NCBI RefSeq assembly: GCF_014905175.1
Contig: NC_057791.1
Coordinates: 9,434,492 to 9,498,491, forward strand
Origin: Aphidius gifuensis
Lineage: Eukaryota > Arthropoda > Insecta > Hymenoptera > Braconidae
Direction: 5' to 3'
Length of the DNA: 64,000 nucleotides
The position numbers and the translations under genes are program-made. This document shows, piece after piece, positions 45,010-55,871 of this stretch. The notes under the pieces are model-generated. The model made no database searches. It saw nothing but the letters and a program-made list of their open reading frames with translations, and was not told the origin of the DNA. Position 1 is the first letter of the stretch; each line of letters begins with the position of its first letter.

Positions 45010-46071
45010 CCCGTGTAGGAGACTACAACACGGCCATGCAACGGCCGATGCATGGCGAAATTTTGCCATTAATGGGCTGCCATTAATGGGCCACTCATAC
45101 GCCGGGCCTGGCGCGTTACACCATTCTAATATTGGCTGCCATTATTGGCCCATTAACATTTGCCAAGATTGGCCCATTAAAATTTGCCAAGATTGTCCCA
45201 TTAACATTTGCCAAGATTGGCGCATTAACACTTGCCAAGATTGGCCCATTACTTGCGAAATCAATTTTTTTATAAATAAAAATAAAAAAAATATTTTTTT
45301 TTTCAATTGCATATATAGATTATCGAGTCCAACTCTGTTTTTTTTTATAATAAATGTTTTTTTTTTCCTGCCTCTCGCCGGGCGCGAACTCTCGACCGAA
45401 AACCTAAACCTACACTAAACCGATGCTTTAACTAACTGAGCCACGAGCGCGATATATATATTTCTGAAGTTTTTTGTTCTCTTGTAGTAATTAAGTTCAC
45501 TCGTAGACTTGGTAGACTTTTTTGAAGATGATTATTCAAATACAAATATATTTATTTATTTATTTAATTTTAATGCTCCATAAACGGCAGCCATTAAATG
45601 GCCAGCCATGAATATGCCATGAATTGGCCGATGAACGGTAGCCATTAAGTGGCCAGCCATGAATTTGCCAAGGATCGGCCAATGAACGGCAGCCATTAAT
45701 GGCCAGTCATGAATTTGCCATGAATTGGCCGATGAACGGCAGCCATTAAATGGCCGGCCATGAATATGCCATGAATTGGCCGATGAACGGTAGCCATTAA
45801 ATGGCCAGCCATGAATTTGCCAAGGATCGGCCAATGAACGGCAGCCATTAAATGGCCAGCAATGCATTTACCATGAATTGGCCGATGAATGGTAACCATT
45901 AAATGGCCAGACGTTGGCCAAGACAAGACTGCCAATCTTGGCAACACAATAATGGACCGATCGTTTGCCAAGTATATCCCATTAATGGCCCTTGCTTGGC
46001 TACCAATCATGGGCTGCCGTTTATCGGCCAGTGTATGGCCATGTTTCCATGCTTGGCGATTCCTACACGGG
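45010..46071. mobile_element. Word-array element 3 (GGCCATTAATGGCC words)
   Basis: Perfect 11 bp inverted ends CCCGTGTAGGA...TCCTACACGGG with a CT duplication. The left interior iterates GCCATTAATGGGC and CATTTGCCAAGATTGGCC; the right interior iterates GGCCGATGAACGGCAGCCATT-type units with a 60 and about 125 bp period. The centre (45250-45560) is AT-rich with a tRNA-like sequence. Open frames across the arrays are artefacts. The target is the CCTTGG-CTACATC word repeat, whose uninterrupted form nearby shows the empty site. Confidence 0.85.
45370..45450 (-). other. tRNA-like sequence in word-array element 3
   Basis: A-box TGGCTCAGTTAGTTAAAGC and B-box-like GAGTTCGCGCCC with a longer anticodon region. 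The T-stem does not pair. tRNA-derived. Confidence 0.55.
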
Positions 46072-48053
46072 CTACATCTTTTTCTTAGCTACTACTTTTC
46101 CTTGGACATTCTTATTTTCAAAACTTTATTTTCATTAAACTGTCTCCGAGTCTCTGAGCAATATCTTTAGAAGAAAAGTTCATATTATAAAATGTGTATT
46201 AAGCGATTATAATTATAATTATTAAAAAAAAAATAATTATCAATTAAGAAATGTCTCTCGAATTGTTGATTGTTCTGAATCGTCATACAGTGGTTGGTTG
46301 GGCCATTTCTGGGCCTACAATTTACCTATATTTTTTTTATTACTTTAGAAAATAAAACCCTCAAAGTTTAGATGAATTCGTCTTGATAATGCAAGTGCTA
46401 AGGTTCGAACCATCAAACTGATTGATCTTCAGTTCAAACTATCATCAAGACAAATTTTTTGATGTGTAAACATCTTTGGGCGCGGGTTGGGTATGGAGTA
46501 AAAGGAAAAAACATAAAGTTTAGACCGGTAACGGATCTGGAAAGGAATCCGTTTTTTGTCAGTCTACATAATGAAAAGTGAGTAAATGAAAAAAGGTATA
46601 TTTGATGAATATGTATATTCATAATTACTATGTTTTTTATAGTGTATTAATAAAAAAGGACTTTTTAGTTTAAAAAATAATTTTTGATTTATTAGGATAT
46701 TATTAGGATTCAACTACATATGATATTTCATCTGTCGATATTTATTGATTTTAAATTATTCAAGTTCGTTGAACATACTAAACGCGAAATAGTGTTTGTA
46801 AAATATAGTTTGGGAACTGAACTATCAAGGTGCTGTAATGTATGTTACACGGCGTATAAGAGTAAAGATGTATTAATATAAATAAAAATAAAAAAATATT
46901 AATAAAACAAATACAAATCTATTATATCGACACTTTCAGAGGATATTATCATAACCCAGACAACATGTTTTTTTATTCGGTTTTTATAGAAAATTTTCTC
47001 ACGATTACGGGAAAAATTTCTATACATGCGCAAAGCGGTTAAAAATAGAGTTGAAGTATGAAAAAAACGGCTATTTATCGGTTATATAGCGTATAGTTAT
47101 TAAAATAATCAAAATTCTAAAATTTATTAATATCAATCAATGAAGCTCGTCAAAGAAAAAAAATGTTTCGATGAAAATTTGGATAATAATTTATAAATTT
47201 CAATATATATATTTTTTTTGCAAATATAATAATGGCTAATAACAAAACTCTTCGAGTAAAAAGAACGTCAAAATAAAAATTTTGATATATTCAATTTTTT
47301 TTTTTTTTTTTAAACCGCTAGATGTTTAACTGAGCCACAAGATTTTTTACTTAGCCGCTAGACTTTTTACTTAGTCTCCGTTATAGCCAAACATATTTTT
47401 ATCAGCTTAATTTTTCCTTCAGCTACATCTTTTCCTTAGCTAAATTTTTTCCTTAGCTAGATTTTTTACTTAGCTGCATTTTTTACCTAGCCGCTTGATC
47501 TTTTACTTAGTCTTAATTATAGCCAAACACACAATATCTTTACAATTTACCGACTTTATTTTCCCCTCAGCTACATCTTCTCCTCAGTTAGATTTTTTGT
47601 TTAACTAGATTTTTTACTTAGCCGCTTAATCTTTTACTTAGTCTCAACTATAGCTAAACACACAATATCTACATAATTTTATACCAGCTTTATTTTTCCC
47701 TCAGCTACATCTATTCATTAGCTATATTTTTTACTCAGTCTCATTTATAGCCAAATAAAAAATACCTACATATTTTTACCAGCCAGAATATTTTACTTAG
47801 CTACATATTTTTCTTAGCTCTATTATATTATCAATTACAAATCAAATTACCACCAATACCAGAAAAATATCGATAACTCGAAAAATATTCGAAATATATT
47901 AAGAAATTTTTTTTTGAACTTTTTTTTCTACTTGATGAGTTTTATCAATCGTTAATATAAAATAAGGAAAAAAAAAACCAATATATCGAAATTTTAAAAT
48001 CATTGATTATTGAAAATTACTGAACAACAATAATTGTATGGAAATAGAAAAAA
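46072..48053. other. No gene; word repeats at 47315-47825
   Basis: 46960-47180 is a diverged copy of 31330-31480 (GCGCAAAG-GGTTAAAAAT, AACGGCTATTTATCGGTTATAT). 47315-47825 is a dense array of TTTTTACTTAGC and TCAGCTACATC words with TATAGCCAAACACACAATAT spacers of about 180 bp period. Confidence 0.6.
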
Positions 48054-48115
48054 TTAGCGTGTTGCGAGTACGCGCGGGGGAAGTGAAACTTCTTTCGGAA
48101 TAGTTGCATGTCACG

Positions 48116-48146
<31 letters not shown>

Positions 48147-49079
48147 TTAATACTGACATTTTCAAATTTCTCCGACTCTTTTTTCGTTGGAAGTTAGACA
48201 AATTGGAATTTTCCGTGGACATGAATCAATCAATAAAAAAAATTGAACAATATAAATATATAATTTTTTTAATAATGCTGTTGGCATCGCTAGATTATTA
48301 AAAAGCTACTGTTAAATTTTTAAATTGATTTATTGATTTTTAGGAAAGTTATCCCAAGTTATATATTGAAAAAAAAGTATTTTTTTCAAAAAAAATAATT
48401 TTGTTTTTAATTTTTAACTCGTTAACTAATAATCATGACAAAAAATTTATTTGAACGAAAGTATGTATTTTTTAATTCTATGAATGATGGTATTTTTTTT
48501 TTTTGAATTTTTTACGTTTGATTTTTCACCCAGAGCAACGTCGTGTTTTCTTGGGCTTCGAGCGTGCGGCCGGTTATTGCATCCGGACCCTCAATTGATA
48601 CCAACGATATTATTACTAATATTATATTGATATTATTGTTAATATCATAATATTATTGGAGTTATTATTATTTATAATAATATTATTCATAATATCAAAA
48701 TATTATTATTATAGATATTATTATTAATATCAATACTATTGTGAATAATTGATAATATTATCGAAATTATTGTTGTTATAATTATCATCATTTATATATA
48801 TTTATAGTATAAATAATAATAATAAAGATAATTTTATAAATGATAATATTGATTACGATATAATATTGATAATATTATCAATATTAATATTTTGAATATG
48901 ATCAATATTCAGTTATACTGTTTGATAATATTTAAATTGAAAAAAGTCGCACACGCATACACACATAGCAGCTGCCCCGAGTGGAAATTGAATCCGGCTT
49001 GGCCGGATCCTGATCCGAATCGGATCCAGTATGGCTAAGGTAATCCGGATCCGGGTTTGCTGACCCTTTTCGGATCCGT

Positions 49080-49800
49080 TATGGCTAAGGCTAACCGGAT
49101 CCTTCTTTCCTTACTCTTTCCTGATCCGAATCGGATCCAGATTGCCGGACTTTAATCGGACCTTTTTTTTTTTTTTCAAAGTTATCTCCGGGTTCAGTCA
49201 GGTTTGGCTAAGGCTAACCGGATCCGGCTTTCCTCACTCTTTCCTGATCCGAATCGGATCCAGATTGCCGGACTTTAATCGGACTTTATTTTTTTTTTCA
49301 AAGTTATCTCCGGGTTCAGTCAGGTTTGGCTAAGGCTAACCGGATCCGGTTATCCTTACTCTATCCTGATCCGAATTGGATCCAGATTGCCGGACTTTAA
49401 TCGGACCTTATTTTTTTTTTCAAAGTTATTTCCGGGTTCAGTCAGGTTTGGCTAAGGCTAACCGGATCTGGTTTTCCTTACTCTATCCTGATCCGAATCG
49501 GATCCGGAATGCCGGACTTTAATCGGACCTTATTTTTTTTTTCAAAGTTATCTCCGGGTTCAGTCAGGTTTGGCTAAGGCTAACCAGATCCGGCTTTCCT
49601 CACTCTTTCCTGATCCGAATCAGATCCAGATTGCCGGACTTTAATCGGACTTTATTTTTTTTTTCAAAGTTATCTCCGGGTTTAGTCAGGTTTGGCTAAG
49701 GCTAACCGGATCCGGTCTTCCTTACCCTATCCTGATCCGAATCGGATCCGGAATGCCGGACTTTAATTGAAGTTTGTTTTTTTTGTCAAAGTTAACTTCC
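49080..49800. repeat. ~122 bp tandem repeat, about six units
   Basis: Each unit has GCCGGACTTTAATCGGAC, a T-run, CAAAGTTATCTCCGGG, TTCAGTCAGGTTTGGC, TAAGGCTAACCGGATCCGG and CTGATCCGAATCGGATCC. GGATCC (BamHI site) recurs throughout. Confidence 0.9.
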
Positions 49801-50043
49801 GGATTTGGTCAGGCTTGGCTAAGGTAAGCCGGATCCGGTTTCCCTGATTTGAAACAGATCCAACTTAGAAGTATTTGAAAAAAAAAAAAAAAAAATTAAT
49901 TTCAGAATGTCGTTTTATTTTTTGATAATAATAAATACATTGTTGCATATATATAGTATTAATCATATCAAGTTTTCCTATTGTAATTTTGAAATAACTT
50001 TCTACACTTGTAAAGGACTTTTGATTTTATAGATTCCACGTAC

Positions 50044-50110
50044 GCCGCCGTGGTCAATAGGATTGAGTTGCCGACTTTGAACAGAATAGCCCCAAGATCG
50101 ATCCCCGCAA
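50044..50110 (+). other. tRNA-like sequence in word-array element 4
   Basis: A-box-like TGGTCAATAGGA and B-box-like AGATCGATCCCC about 45 bp apart; no full cloverleaf. Confidence 0.45.
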
Positions 50111-50819
50111 AATCCGGAATTTTAGTTTAGTTTAGGTTGAGTTTTCTAAGATAAAAATATTGTTAATAATGATTGTTGAAAAAAATAATTGAAAAAAGCA
50201 AATATATTTTTTTTTTTAAATCAAAATTTTTTTAAAACAAAATTCGGATCCGGTTTAAATATAAAATCGGATCCGACTTGGATGTAAAATCGGATCCGAT
50301 TTAAATGTAATTTCGGATACATAATTTGGTATCCGATTTAGCCACGGTGTCCTTATTGTAACCGGATCCGATTCGGAGCCTAGCCGGCGTTACATTTTCA
50401 GTCCGAATCGGATCCGGCCAGCCTGATCCGATTCGGATATGTAATCAGGTAAACCGGATCCGTCCTGGATCCGAATCGGACTGAAATTTCCACTCGGATG
50501 ACGCTCCGACTTTATACGCTATATATAGTGCATGTATACTGCTTGCCGGCTTCCCTTCTCTCTATGTAATTCTTCTCACTTTATCCGCTTGTGACCGAGC
50601 GTATAGCAGAGAGTATAGCAGAGAGTATACGAGAGAATATACGACAGAGTATCTACAAGAGAGCATACGAGAGAGTAAACGCGAGCGCGTAACGCTAGCA
50701 GGGCCTCGAATTTTGTCGCTACCCTCCGTAAAGAAGTTTCACTTCAAAAAGAAAAATAAAAACAAACAATATTTTCATAAATGAATGAAAAAAATTTTTT
50801 CAAATGTGTACTTATTATT

Positions 50820-50905
50820 ATTTTGTACAATTACAACAACACGCCGAAGATGTTTACACATGATAAACCCGCGAGTCTAGATGGCTCACAAAAATTTTTT
50901 TTATA
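50820..50905. repeat. Dispersed repeat ACGCCGAAGATGTTTACACA
   Basis: The inverse of 31260-31310 (GTGAGCCATCTAGACTCGCGGG, GTGTAAACATCTTCGGCGTG). Confidence 0.7.
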
Positions 50906-51029
50906 AACAATCAGTACTTTTTAAATTTTTCCTTTAAAACAATTTATAAAGAAAAATATAAAAACAATTCGAGAATCCGTAATATACCAAGAAATATTCT
51001 TTTACTAAAAGGATATAGAATAATGTCTT

Positions 51030-51097
51030 GTTCGTTTTAGAGGATAACGTGCTAGTCATTCGTGCGAAAGGTCCGGGTTTGAATCCCGGATAGGGAA
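51030..51097 (+). other. tRNA-like sequence
   Basis: Perfect T-arm CCGGG-TTTGAAT-CCCGG and 3' end ATAGGGAA; the 5' half (TTAGAGGATAACGTGC) is diverged and the acceptor does not pair. Probably a tRNA pseudogene. Confidence 0.5.
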
Positions 51098-51240
51098 AAT
51101 ATTTTTTTTCAATTAATAATAATAATAATAACTGGAAATGACACACGAAACCGTTACTCTACAGTAATTAGATAAAATCAAAAATCAAATGTTACTGAAA
51201 AATCTTTTCATTTTTTACTTATTATTTTATTATCTATAAA

Positions 51241-51459
51241 CACTGAAAAAAAAAATTCTAAAACCAAGAACAAAACTTCTGTGAAATAGAAGTTTTCTTC
51301 TTGCAAATAATTTTCTTGAATCATGAACAATCTGTCAAGAAATTTTTTTTTCTCAAAATAAGAAGTATTCTTCACAAATCAAGAACAGATTGTTCATGAT
51401 TCAAGAAAATTATTTGCAAGAAGAAAACTTCTATTTTACAGAAGTTTTTTTTTCAGTGT
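51241..51459. repeat. Palindromic MITE with CACTGAAAAAAA ends
   Basis: Arms of about 95 bp in inverted orientation (CAAGAACA, AAACTTCT and GAAGAAAACTTCT blocks; TTCTTGAATCATGAACA repeated inverted) around a 25 bp centre. No ORF. Confidence 0.9.
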
Positions 51460-52818
51460 AATCATTTCCTTGACTACATAAATATTTGATAATTTTGTGA
51501 TATAGTTCTTTTTTCGAACAGATTGATATTACCGAAAACGATCTGAAGGGTGAGTGATAATTGCTTTTATACTATTTTACACCTTTTATTGTGAAAACTA
51601 ATCTACGACAACTAAGTATTCGATTTTTTTTTTGTTCTTTTATGAAACCTAAAAACCTTCAGAGACCCTGCGAGGAAGTGAAGAGATAAATTTTTTCTAG
51701 GTTGACTTTTTTCATAGTTTTAGTCTCCACAGGATCTTTAAGGATTTCAAACTATCAGGAATTTCTTATTGTTACTTGAAAAGAAGAACAATCTTAGATA
51801 CTTCCGTTGAAAATTCAAAAAATATTCGAAAAATATTCAACTTTTGTTCAGATTCGTGTCCTCCATAATGTTAGCTCTCACAGAGTTTTGGAGGATCTTA
51901 GGCTGGTACCGAGTTCACTTCAAAGCTGGATTGAGGTACAAAAAAATCCCAGTATACTCCAAAGGGCGTTATTATTGCATCCGAGTTCACTCCAATCACT
52001 TTCTTTATAATATACTCCTTTTCCAGTTTTAAGTACCTTCTCTCTTCACATTTCCCTTCCGAAAAGTTTTTTTTTTCAAGTTTTTTCTTTTCAAATTTAG
52101 TTTTTATATTTTTTTAAAATTAATTTCAACTATTTCTAAAAACAAGCAAGATATTAATTGTTTGTCCTCTATTAAGGCTAAGTAAAAAAACTAACGACTT
52201 ATCACGACAGCATTTTTTTCGTGATAGTCCGACTTGGGTCCTAAGTATAAAAATGGAAAGAGTGAGCTGGGAAAGTGAAGAGGGAGTGGTAGGGGAAACG
52301 ATTGGAGCGAACTCGGATTTTTCATTTTTTTTACACGGGAGCGAACTCGGATGAACATGCCTCGCCGTCTGAAATTAATCCGGATATTCCGTGGAAAATG
52401 GAGCGATTTCAGCAATTGCCTTTCAAACTATTGTGGATTCTTTAGAAAATTTCTTTGGTGATAATTTTTTTGTATCGTTTTTAATCAAAAGATACGTGCC
52501 TTATAATTAAACTGCAAAGAATAAGAACTTACATAGACCCTGTCAGAAAGAACAGAGTAAACTCGATTGATTCCTCACACTGGTAAAAATCACCGATTTT
52601 AAAAAAAGATTTCCCACCTTGATCCAATATGGACTGGTTTTCGCGGACAAAAACAATATATCCCTAAAATAAAATTTATATACCAATATTCAAAAACTAA
52701 CGAGATTATATAAAAAAAGTACTATTTTGCTATCAGGAAAATTCAATATAAAACAGATGTCATATATATTCATCTAAAAAAGGTGACATTTTCTTCGTGT
52801 TATAACGTTAAAATATTT
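51460..52818. other. No gene seen
   Basis: Short open frames at 51807-52032 are unrecognised. GAGTTCACT and GAGCGAACTCGGAT words recur (51909, 51980, 52308, 52341). Confidence 0.45.
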
Positions 52819-52941
52819 CGTTACAAGTGCCCACTCAGAGAGTGTGCTCTCAACGAATTTGGAGAGGCAAGCACGAGCCTTGGCGAGTGTTTCTCCTTCA
52901 AATGAGTTGCGAGCGGGCTCTCTGATTGGGCACATGTAACG
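52819..52941. repeat. MITE with CGTTACAAGTGCCCA ends
   Basis: CGTTACAAGTGCCCACTCAG at the left and CTGATTGGGCACATGTAACG at the right are inverted; the interior repeats GAGAG, CTCTC and AACGAATTTGGAG / CTTCAAATGAGTT inverted. 123 bp. Confidence 0.85.
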
Positions 52942-52949
52942 AACTATAT

Positions 52950-53058
52950 TTTATGTTACTAGGGACAGTGGTAATAATGTGTGAATTTCCAAAAAGCGCA
53001 CTACCCCTCTTACGCTTTGGAAATTCACACATTATTCCCACTGCCCTTGTAACATAAA
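52950..53058. repeat. MITE with TTTATGTTAC ends
   Basis: TTTATGTTACTAGGGACAGTGG and its inverse CCCACTGCCCTTGTAACATAA enclose AATAATGTGTGAATTTCC and its inverse. It lies 8 bp from the preceding MITE and shares the TTACAAG terminal theme. Confidence 0.85.
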
Positions 53059-54280
53059 GTAATTTTTTTATTTTACTTCAAATAACTTGGAATCATGTTT
53101 TTTAGAAAAGCGAATTTTATAAATAAATGCCGGAAAAATACTATTAAATATTAAAAAAAAAAAAACAACATAATAAGAATTTGAATTTTTTCGGTAAAAT
53201 CTGCAGCTTTATTACAATTTCTTGATGTTTTTAAAATTTTTTGATCTGTAACCTTTATTGAATAATCTAGTTTCTTGACATTCACAAATAACAAAAAAAT
53301 TATAATATTAATAAATTGTAAATGTTACCAAAAATTTGTATTGCAAAAAAAAAATGTTAATTTTTACTTAAAATTTCTAGGGTTTGAAAACTCGATTTTT
53401 TATAATATAATAACAAAAAAAAATGTAAACAGAACATCAGATAATTGTAAATATCACTCGAAATTCGTTGTTAATTTCTTTTAGTCGGAATACAAGAATT
53501 ATATGTAAATCTTACATCTAAAAGGAGAAAAAGATAAAGCTAAGCAATTAATGTAGCTTACGTTTTAATTTTTCCGGCTACATTGATTCCTTAGCTTCAT
53601 TTTTTTCGAAGCTACTGCTTTTCCTTAGTATTTTAATTTATTAAAACAATTTGTAATAGTTTTGTTTGTCAAATAAATAAATGAATTACAAAGAAAAAGC
53701 AGTAGCTAAGGAATAGATGAAGCTAAGGAATTAATGTAGCTTACCTTTTAATTTTTTTAAATAAACATTCACATTTTTAAATTCACATTTTTAAATTCAC
53801 ATTTTTTGTGAGTAGTTTTTACCTTTTTTTGTTATAAAATCTTCTCTTCTGGTTTAAAAAAATTTGAATAATATACAGACTTTCCTATTTCAATCTATCA
53901 ATGGATTTTTCCGGAAAAATATGGCTCAAATAAATGAATTAGAACACCTCATTGAATTTCTTTGGCTGCATTGATTCCTTAGCTTTATCTTTTCCTTAGC
54001 TACTGCTTTTCCTAGGTATTTGATCTATTCAACAAATAGAATTAATGCAATTCATTTGAATACAAAGTCGCCAAAGAAAATAAATGGCAAGCATTATTAA
54101 TTCCAATTATTATTATTTTTTTAAATTACAGCAACACGCCAGTAGTGTCTCTACCTCTCTCTTTCTCTCTAAAACAGAGATGGTAAAATAGTATAATTTA
54201 TTTTTATTATCAGCCGGTATAGGAGAATTTTATGTTGTATCTGTATATTATACATTTGAAGAAAAGAAAAGAAAAATTCC
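53059..54280. other. No gene; CCTTAGCTAC word repeats and FB2 end
   Basis: Word repeats at 53560-53750 and 53960-54080; an FB2 end at 53874-53930. Confidence 0.55.
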
Positions 54281-54325
54281 AAGCTAGATTCGAACCAGCG
54301 ACCTATGAACAAATATATATTTGAA
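54281..54325 (-). other. tRNA 3'-half-like sequence
   Basis: TAGGTCGCTGGTTCGAATCTAGC followed by a T-run resembles the 3' half of tRNA-Tyr. It has the same position relative to the following module as the tRNA-Tyr-like gene at 13662. Confidence 0.5.
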
Positions 54326-54457
54326 ATATATATATTAGAATTATATTTGATACTTATTTATATTAGAATAAAATATATTTTACATTATAATAAAACAAAT
54401 CATGACCAATTTTTTTCATTATTTATAACCATGAAAGAAATAAAAAGAAAAAAATTT

Positions 54458-54702
54458 TGCTGACTTTCTATACGTGTTATTTTTCAAATCGACCTATGTA
54501 TATATAAATACAATTTTGCAAAAAAATTAGCTGACTCTTTATATGTGTAATTTTTTAAATATAAACTGATAAAATGCTGTAGTAGTATATAAATGTTTAT
54601 GATAAAGAATAAATATTAATTGCAGAAAATTAATATACATGTGAGAATTTGCTGACTCTAAATACGTGTCATTCAAATCGGTACTCCTTCTACTATTCTA
54701 TT
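54458..54702 (+). promoter_or_regulatory. GCTGACTC array, copy 2 (upstream part)
   Basis: Three GCTGACT...ATACGTGT-type motifs (about 54460, 54532, 54651), matching 13826-14130. The block is cut by the BEL/Pao insertion at CTATT; its TATA box and leader continue at 61744. Confidence 0.55.
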
Positions 54703-55434
54703 TGTTGTATAGGTTTTTAGATTTTGAATAATTAAATTCAAACTCTTAATTATTTTGTGAAGGTGAATGAATAACTGATACACACAAACAATTGATTTGA
54801 TTTAATTTGTTTACTGGTTTATTAGATATTATGTAATTGAATATGTTGAAGTGTAATTTTTATGTTGTTGCAGTCTTGGCTGTTGCACAAGAAGTGAGGT
54901 AGAGCCAGAGGATGTCGAGGTTTTGGGTCGCATATATTTATTTTCCTTTCAAAATATTTATTCTGTGTACTCCCCCAAACTTTTCCTATTCTTTCCTTGA
55001 ATTTTAGACGGAAAGATATAAACTTGTTTTCACATGTTTGTCGGAGGTTTCATTGAACCCCCGTAGGACCCATTGCCAAATGTTTGGCAATAAGGTTGTA
55101 GCAAGATGTTTTTTTTTGTGTGGCATTTTCACGTTTCAACTTGGTGAACGTGAAGAATTGCTTAATTAGTTATGCTTGACCTCGAGGTAGTGTTGCCCCT
55201 TGATTCCCATCTGTGTGCGCGGCCATCTCACACACAGAAGAGTATGGGGCGAGCGTCTTCCTCAGTAAATTCAAGTAACATTGCAATGGCCAAGTCTAGG
55301 TATTCATCTGAATAGACTACACCACATGGCCTTGCAATGCCACCCTTGGAGTTTACTGAGAATTAACTCTGTCCTCTTTCGTCTTGTGTGACAGGCGGAC
55401 TTTTTCCTTTTTTTGTACATGTTCCGATGGAACA
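54703..55434 (-). repeat. 3' LTR of the BEL/Pao element
   Basis: 732 bp. Read on the element strand it starts TGTTCCATCGG and ends TATACAACA (TG...CA). Differs from the 5' LTR at about six positions. Confidence 0.97.
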
Positions 55435-55446
55435 AACTCCCCCCGT
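55435..55446 (-). other. Polypurine tract
   Basis: ACGGGGGGAGTT directly before the 3' LTR on the element strand, the expected primer for plus-strand DNA synthesis. Confidence 0.7.
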
Positions 55447-55634
55447 TGAGAGAGTCATCGATCAACAACTATGCATATGTCGTCGCATTATTGAAAAGTG
55501 TGTCGTCGCAATGCATGTATTCGGATCATAATTACAAGGATTAGGTTATAATATCAATTACATACATATAAATATTTTTTTTTTTTAATACATTTTTGAG
55601 ATAAATAGGATTTATGAATGATTTTTTTTTTTTT

Positions 55635-55871
55635 TTAATTCTGAGCAAAGGGTAAGGGGCACATGACGTTGACTGGTCGTTGATACTCCCCGCTCGCTGT
55701 CTTGACGGTGGCTGTCCTGACGACCCCATCGCTTCCTGGATGAACTTGGACAACCTGACCCAGTGGCCATTGTAGACATGGAATTGTTTTATTCTTGACC
55801 AACACGACCATTCCTGGTTGAATATTGATCTCGTCTTTGGTCCATTTTAGTCGTTTGATTTGTTCGTTCAA
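55635..55871 (-). pseudogene. Integrase C-terminal DUF5641 segment, out of frame
   Basis: Encodes the conserved BEL/Pao integrase tail (KRLKWTKDEINIQPGM, VVLVKNKTIP, PLGQVVQVHPG, VRTATVKTASGEY). It is in another frame than pol: pol ends at a stop at 55868 after reading out of the conserved HFWNRW segment, which stays open in this frame. Confidence 0.85.

Larger units (their letters stand above)
48975..50498. mobile_element. Word-array element 4 (CGGATCCG / CCGAATCGGATCC words)
   Basis: Inverted ends CCCCGAGTGGAAATT and AATTTCCACTCGGA are flanked by TG on both sides. The left array (48990-49860) includes about six units of about 122 bp; the right array (50247-50490) uses the same GGATCCGATT words. 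The AT-rich centre has a tRNA-like sequence. Copy A of the host transposon (33785-33800 inverted) shows the empty site CAGCTGACG. Confidence 0.85.
48054..50745. mobile_element. Transposon 'GAAGTGAAACTTC', copy B, with nested element 4
   Basis: Inverted copy of 33598-35090: TTAGCGTGTTGCGAGTACGC and GAAGTGAAACTTC at the left, CTCCGTAAAGAAGTTTCACTTC at the right, with the AATAATATT palindromic centre, CGCATACACACATAGCAGCTG, and CGAGAGAGTAAACGCGAGCG. Word-array element 4 is inserted at CAGCTG. Confidence 0.8.

Noticed and set aside
45556..46010. Open frames of about 100 codons with HGRPFNGCRSSANSW-like repeats
   Set aside because: Translation of the GGCCATTAATGGCC word array of element 3; both strands and several frames are open for the same reason.
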